This document shows, piece by piece, positions 5,566-7,383 of a DNA stretch of 7,383 bases (its first letter is position 1; each line of letters opens with the position of its first letter). This DNA is from Actinomycetota bacterium (GTDB lineage: Bacteria; Actinomycetota; Actinomycetes; S36-B12). The DNA is taken from the NCBI GenBank assembly GCA_016870425.1, contig VGBQ01000132.1, positions 1 through 7,383 on the forward strand. The letters run 5' to 3'. The notes under the pieces are model-generated. The model saw only the letters and a list, made by a program, of their open reading frames with translations, did no database searches and was not told the DNA's origin. The position numbers and the translations under genes are program-made.

Positions 5566-6686
5566 AACTCCGAGAGCGGCACCTGCGCGATGACCGGAGC
5601 GAAGTCGCCCATGGTGGACGTCGCTGGATCGCCGACGCGCACCTTGTCCACGGAGTAGGCGAAGGTCTCTCTCGGCAGGATGTGGCGCAGGAGAAGGAGC
5701 GCATCGTCGTACGCGCCGGTGGTGTTGACCTTGCCCCAGTCGATGAAGGTCACGCCCTTGTACTTCGCCCGCTCCGCGACGGGCACCTGATCGGGCGTCA
5801 CCACGGCGATCGTGTAGCGGCCCTTCGTCAGCGCGATCTCGCGATCGCTCGCGCAATCGACGACCGGCAGAGGGAGCGTGTTGACGTTCTGGCACAGGGA
5901 CCAGTAGCGCACGTCCTTCTTCTTCAGGCTCGGGGCCTTGCCGCTCACCACGAGCACCCGGGCGGGGTCGTAGGGCACTTCGGCAGCGAGGTAGGCCGTG
6001 TCATAACTGGGGTAGAAGCGGCCGCCGGCTGCGCGGACGAAGTAGGTCGATGGCAACCCCTCGGCCACCTCCAGAGTCGGCTGGGTGTCCGGCGGGCGCA
6101 CCTGGTTGCCGACGCATGGCTTGAGCCGCTCAGTGGTCTTGCCCTGGTAGACGTTGTCGTGGTGCAAGGTCACGGTCGGCAGGGGTCCGCCCGAGTATCC
6201 CCGGGTCTCGGAGAGGTAGACGCGGTACATGATCACGGTGACGTTCTTGAATGACCCGTTTTGGCCGGCCTGAGGCAGGGGGGCGGCCTTGAGGGAGTTG
6301 GGGTCCTCGGGCCTGTCCTGGGCGCTGACGGTCACGGTCCACGTGCCGTTCCTGGCCCGCTTGACCGTCACGTCGTTGACCCGGTCGATGACCTCGCGGT
6401 CTTCGAAGTTGTACGTCGTGATCGACCAATAGCGCGCCTTGGGGTCGCGACCGGTGATGACGACCTTCTCGTTGGGCGCGAGCATGACCGCCTGGTTGAT
6501 GTAGGCGGCGTTGGTGTCGGGCCAGGCGTAGTTCGCACCCTTGGGATAGACGACCGGCCATGCGCAGTTGCGGTCGGCACCGGGCGGGAGCAAGCTCACC
6601 GACTGCGCGGCCGGCATGGCGGTCGCGGCGAGGGCGATGGCTCCGAGCACAGCGGTGATCTGGACGATTCGACGGCCGATTCGCAT
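5553..6686 (-). CDS. secreted protein of unknown function with two DUF1214-like repeats
   Basis: A 377-residue exported protein. The signal peptide has RIGRR, a hydrophobic stretch at about 8-24 and a likely cut after AMPAA (27). The mature part shows two related halves. Half one has AAYINQAVMLAPNEKVVITG (60-79), RYWSITTYN (85-93), DDR-like polar segments, TWTVTVSAQDRP (115-126) and APLP (135-138). Half two has AYLAAEVPYDPARVLVVSGK (231-250), RYWSLCQN (260-267), DREIALTKGRYTIAVVTP (281-298) and a closing block with FIDWG (314-318), LLLRHILP (331-338) and F342. The RYWS..YN, strand, then RP/APLP order resembles DUF1214-type proteins. The four cysteines (C41, C191, C265, C278) could form two disulfides, C265-C278 being the likelier pair. 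No catalytic motif is evident. It has no Shine-Dalgarno sequence, and TAACCT ends 6 nt before ATG 6686. Confidence 0.85.
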   Translation of the reverse strand: MRIGRRIVQITAVLGAIALAATAMPAAQSVSLLPPGADRNCAWPVVYPKGANYAWPDTNAAYINQAVMLAPNEKVVITGRDPKARYWSITTYNFEDREVIDRVNDVTVKRARNGTWTVTVSAQDRPEDPNSLKAAPLPQAGQNGSFKNVTVIMYRVYLSETRGYSGGPLPTVTLHHDNVYQGKTTERLKPCVGNQVRPPDTQPTLEVAEGLPSTYFVRAAGGRFYPSYDTAYLAAEVPYDPARVLVVSGKAPSLKKKDVRYWSLCQNVNTLPLPVVDCASDREIALTKGRYTIAVVTPDQVPVAERAKYKGVTFIDWGKVNTTGAYDDALLLLRHILPRETFAYSVDKVRVGDPATSTMGDFAPVIAQVPLSELRAR

Positions 6687-6692
6687 AGGGGG

Positions 6693-6698
6693 AGGTTA
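6693..6698 (-). promoter_or_regulatory. -10 box of a leaderless promoter for the duplicated secreted protein
   Basis: TAACCT on the minus strand, followed by CCCCCT and then ATG 6686. The 6-nt offset predicts transcription starting at the start codon. The 48-nt gap to the upstream membrane-protein gene leaves room for a promoter, but I see no good -35 hexamer. Confidence 0.55.
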
Positions 6699-6734
6699 GT
6701 CAACCGGCTGAGCCGATGCCACCCCGATCGTCCG

Positions 6735-7151
6735 CTAGGACCGCCTCCCTGCGACGAGCAGGACTAGATAGGCCAGGGCGAAGGCGGCGCCAGCACCGAG
6801 CAGTGCCCAGCGCAGCGGGGTCCAGGAGCCAGGCAGGGTGATGGTGAGGGCTGTCATCAGCGCTGAGGCGACCATCATCACGGCACCCGCTCCCAGCACC
6901 GGGTGATCACCCGCCCGGCGCACGAGCCACATCAGGCCCGCGAGGCTCGCGAGAGCGACGCCGAGCATGCGCATCGACCAGGCGATCCCCTCGGATGGCG
7001 TGAGCCCGATCCAGGCGGAGAAGGTGTCAGGGATGACGAGGAGCAGCGCCCCGCTGACGATGAAGAATGCAGCTCCCGTGCCGAGGACGATCCGGACGAG
7101 GCGCGCCGACGCGGTGACACCGCTGATCTCCCGGAGTTCGGCCTCCGTCAT
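6735..7151 (-). CDS. small four-helix integral membrane protein, function unknown
   Basis: A 138-residue protein with a short polar N-terminus (MTEAELREISGVTASAR) and four predicted membrane helices at about 18-40, 57-77, 84-106 and 113-134. The first loop carries IPDTFSAWIGLTPSEG (40-55), and a short RRAGDHP loop joins helices two and three. It ends GRRS. Basic residues cluster at the ends of helices, but I cannot assign topology firmly. I do not recognise the family; the pattern is generally like small DoxX/DUF4345-type four-helix proteins, without a diagnostic motif. ATG 7151 lacks a Shine-Dalgarno sequence and has TACTGT 6 nt upstream. It lies between a phosphatase-like gene (36-nt gap) and the duplicated secreted protein (48-nt gap), all on the same strand. 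Confidence 0.8.
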   Translation of the reverse strand: MTEAELREISGVTASARLVRIVLGTGAAFFIVSGALLLVIPDTFSAWIGLTPSEGIAWSMRMLGVALASLAGLMWLVRRAGDHPVLGAGAVMMVASALMTALTITLPGSWTPLRWALLGAGAAFALAYLVLLVAGRRS

Positions 7152-7157
7152 GACTGG

Positions 7158-7163
7158 ACAGTA
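7158..7163 (-). promoter_or_regulatory. -10 box of a leaderless promoter for the small membrane protein
   Basis: TACTGT on the minus strand, then CCAGTC and ATG 7151. It has the same 6-nt offset as the boxes at 2914-2919 and 6693-6698. A -35 element would fall near 7181-7187, just beside the 3' end of the upstream gene; none is clear. Confidence 0.55.
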
Positions 7164-7187
7164 GTGCGGCAGAGGGCCAAACCGTCG

Positions 7188-7383
7188 TCACGTTGTGGGC
7201 GCGTCGCCGGCGAGGAGCTCCTGCGGAGTGATCGACAGCGTGTAGCCGCCCTCTCCCGGGGTGAGCACCCAGTAGAGATCGAAGCGGTCCTCCGGCCAAG
7301 CGGCGGGCACCTCGGTGCCGGGGGCCAGCGCGAAGGTCTTCGCGAGCGTGGGGATGTGGCCGTGATCCCACACGATGAGGGTC
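7188..7383 (-). CDS. C-terminal part of a probable histidine phosphatase (phosphoglycerate-mutase-like) protein
   Basis: The last 64 residues of a gene that enters from beyond the right edge. The fragment reads TLIVWDHGHIPTLAKTFAL, then PAAWPEDRFDLYWVLTPG, and ends LLAGDAPTT. A hydrophobic strand ending in a His-containing turn (VWDHGHIP), followed by a WPxDRFD segment, resembles the C-terminal end of histidine-phosphatase-superfamily proteins, where the second catalytic histidine follows such a strand. The first motif (RHG) is outside the window, so the assignment is tentative. It could hydrolyse a phosphoester or be an inactive relative. The frame is open to the window edge; a GTG at 7373 inside it is not a likely start. 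Confidence 0.6.
   Translation of the reverse strand, partial: TLIVWDHGHIPTLAKTFALAPGTEVPAAWPEDRFDLYWVLTPGEGGYTLSITPQELLAGDAPTT

Noticed and set aside
6261..6767. Long plus-strand frame (168 codons) opposite the secreted-protein gene, and similar ones at 1275-1979, 2356-2829 and 5682-6254
   Set aside because: Their translations are rich in Arg, Gly, Ala and His with no recognisable motif, and they oppose genes with clear family signatures. They are GC-rich shadow frames.
1..7383. tRNA, rRNA, CRISPR arrays, insertion sequences, phage genes, toxin-antitoxin or defence systems
   Set aside because: I saw no periodic repeats, transposase or integrase motifs, or cloverleaf-like sequence. The coding content is explained by housekeeping and envelope genes.

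Overview
The window is GC-rich chromosomal DNA, almost certainly from an actinobacterium (Actinomycetota). The composition fits. So does the gene order ppa <> dacB - zinc metalloprotease (DUF2342 type) - tilS - hpt - ftsH, a conserved block in Streptomyces and, apart from a displaced ftsH, in Mycobacterium (Rv3628 ppa, Rv3627c, Rv3626c, Rv3625c tilS/mesJ, Rv3624c hpt). The genus cannot be read from the sequence.

Left part (1-4421, all minus strand): the 5' end of ftsH, hpt (purine salvage), tilS (tRNA-Ile lysidine synthase), an HEETH metalloprotease of unknown substrate, and dacB (a secreted penicillin-binding protein 4-type peptidase). The metalloprotease and tilS overlap as ATGA. tilS and hpt are separated by 2 nt, with the hpt ribosome binding site inside the end of tilS. 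These three look like one translationally coupled unit. The 221-nt gap between dacB and the metalloprotease holds a perfect 17-bp inverted repeat with a 17-nt loop, an 8-bp GC hairpin, short direct repeats and a -10 box. It is the most unusual non-coding stretch here.

Middle (4422-5549): a divergent intergenic region, then ppa (soluble inorganic pyrophosphatase, all catalytic residues present) and a Nudix hydrolase with a perfect Nudix box, both on plus.

Right part (5553-7383, minus strand): a secreted two-domain protein that looks like an internally duplicated DUF1214-like protein of unknown function, a small four-helix membrane protein, and the C-terminal end of a probable histidine-phosphatase-family protein running off the window. 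This part is not in the conserved block and looks lineage-specific.

Three minus-strand genes without a Shine-Dalgarno sequence (metalloprotease, duplicated secreted protein, small membrane protein) all have a TAnnnT hexamer ending exactly 6 nt before the start codon. The Nudix gene has a near match at the same offset. This is the signature of leaderless transcripts. The genes with good ribosome binding sites (dacB, ppa, hpt) do not show it. I see no RNA genes, CRISPR arrays, insertion sequences or phage genes, and no clear sign of a novel multi-gene system. The best candidates for something undescribed are the inverted-repeat element and the duplicated secreted protein. No gene-free stretch exceeds 300 bases.
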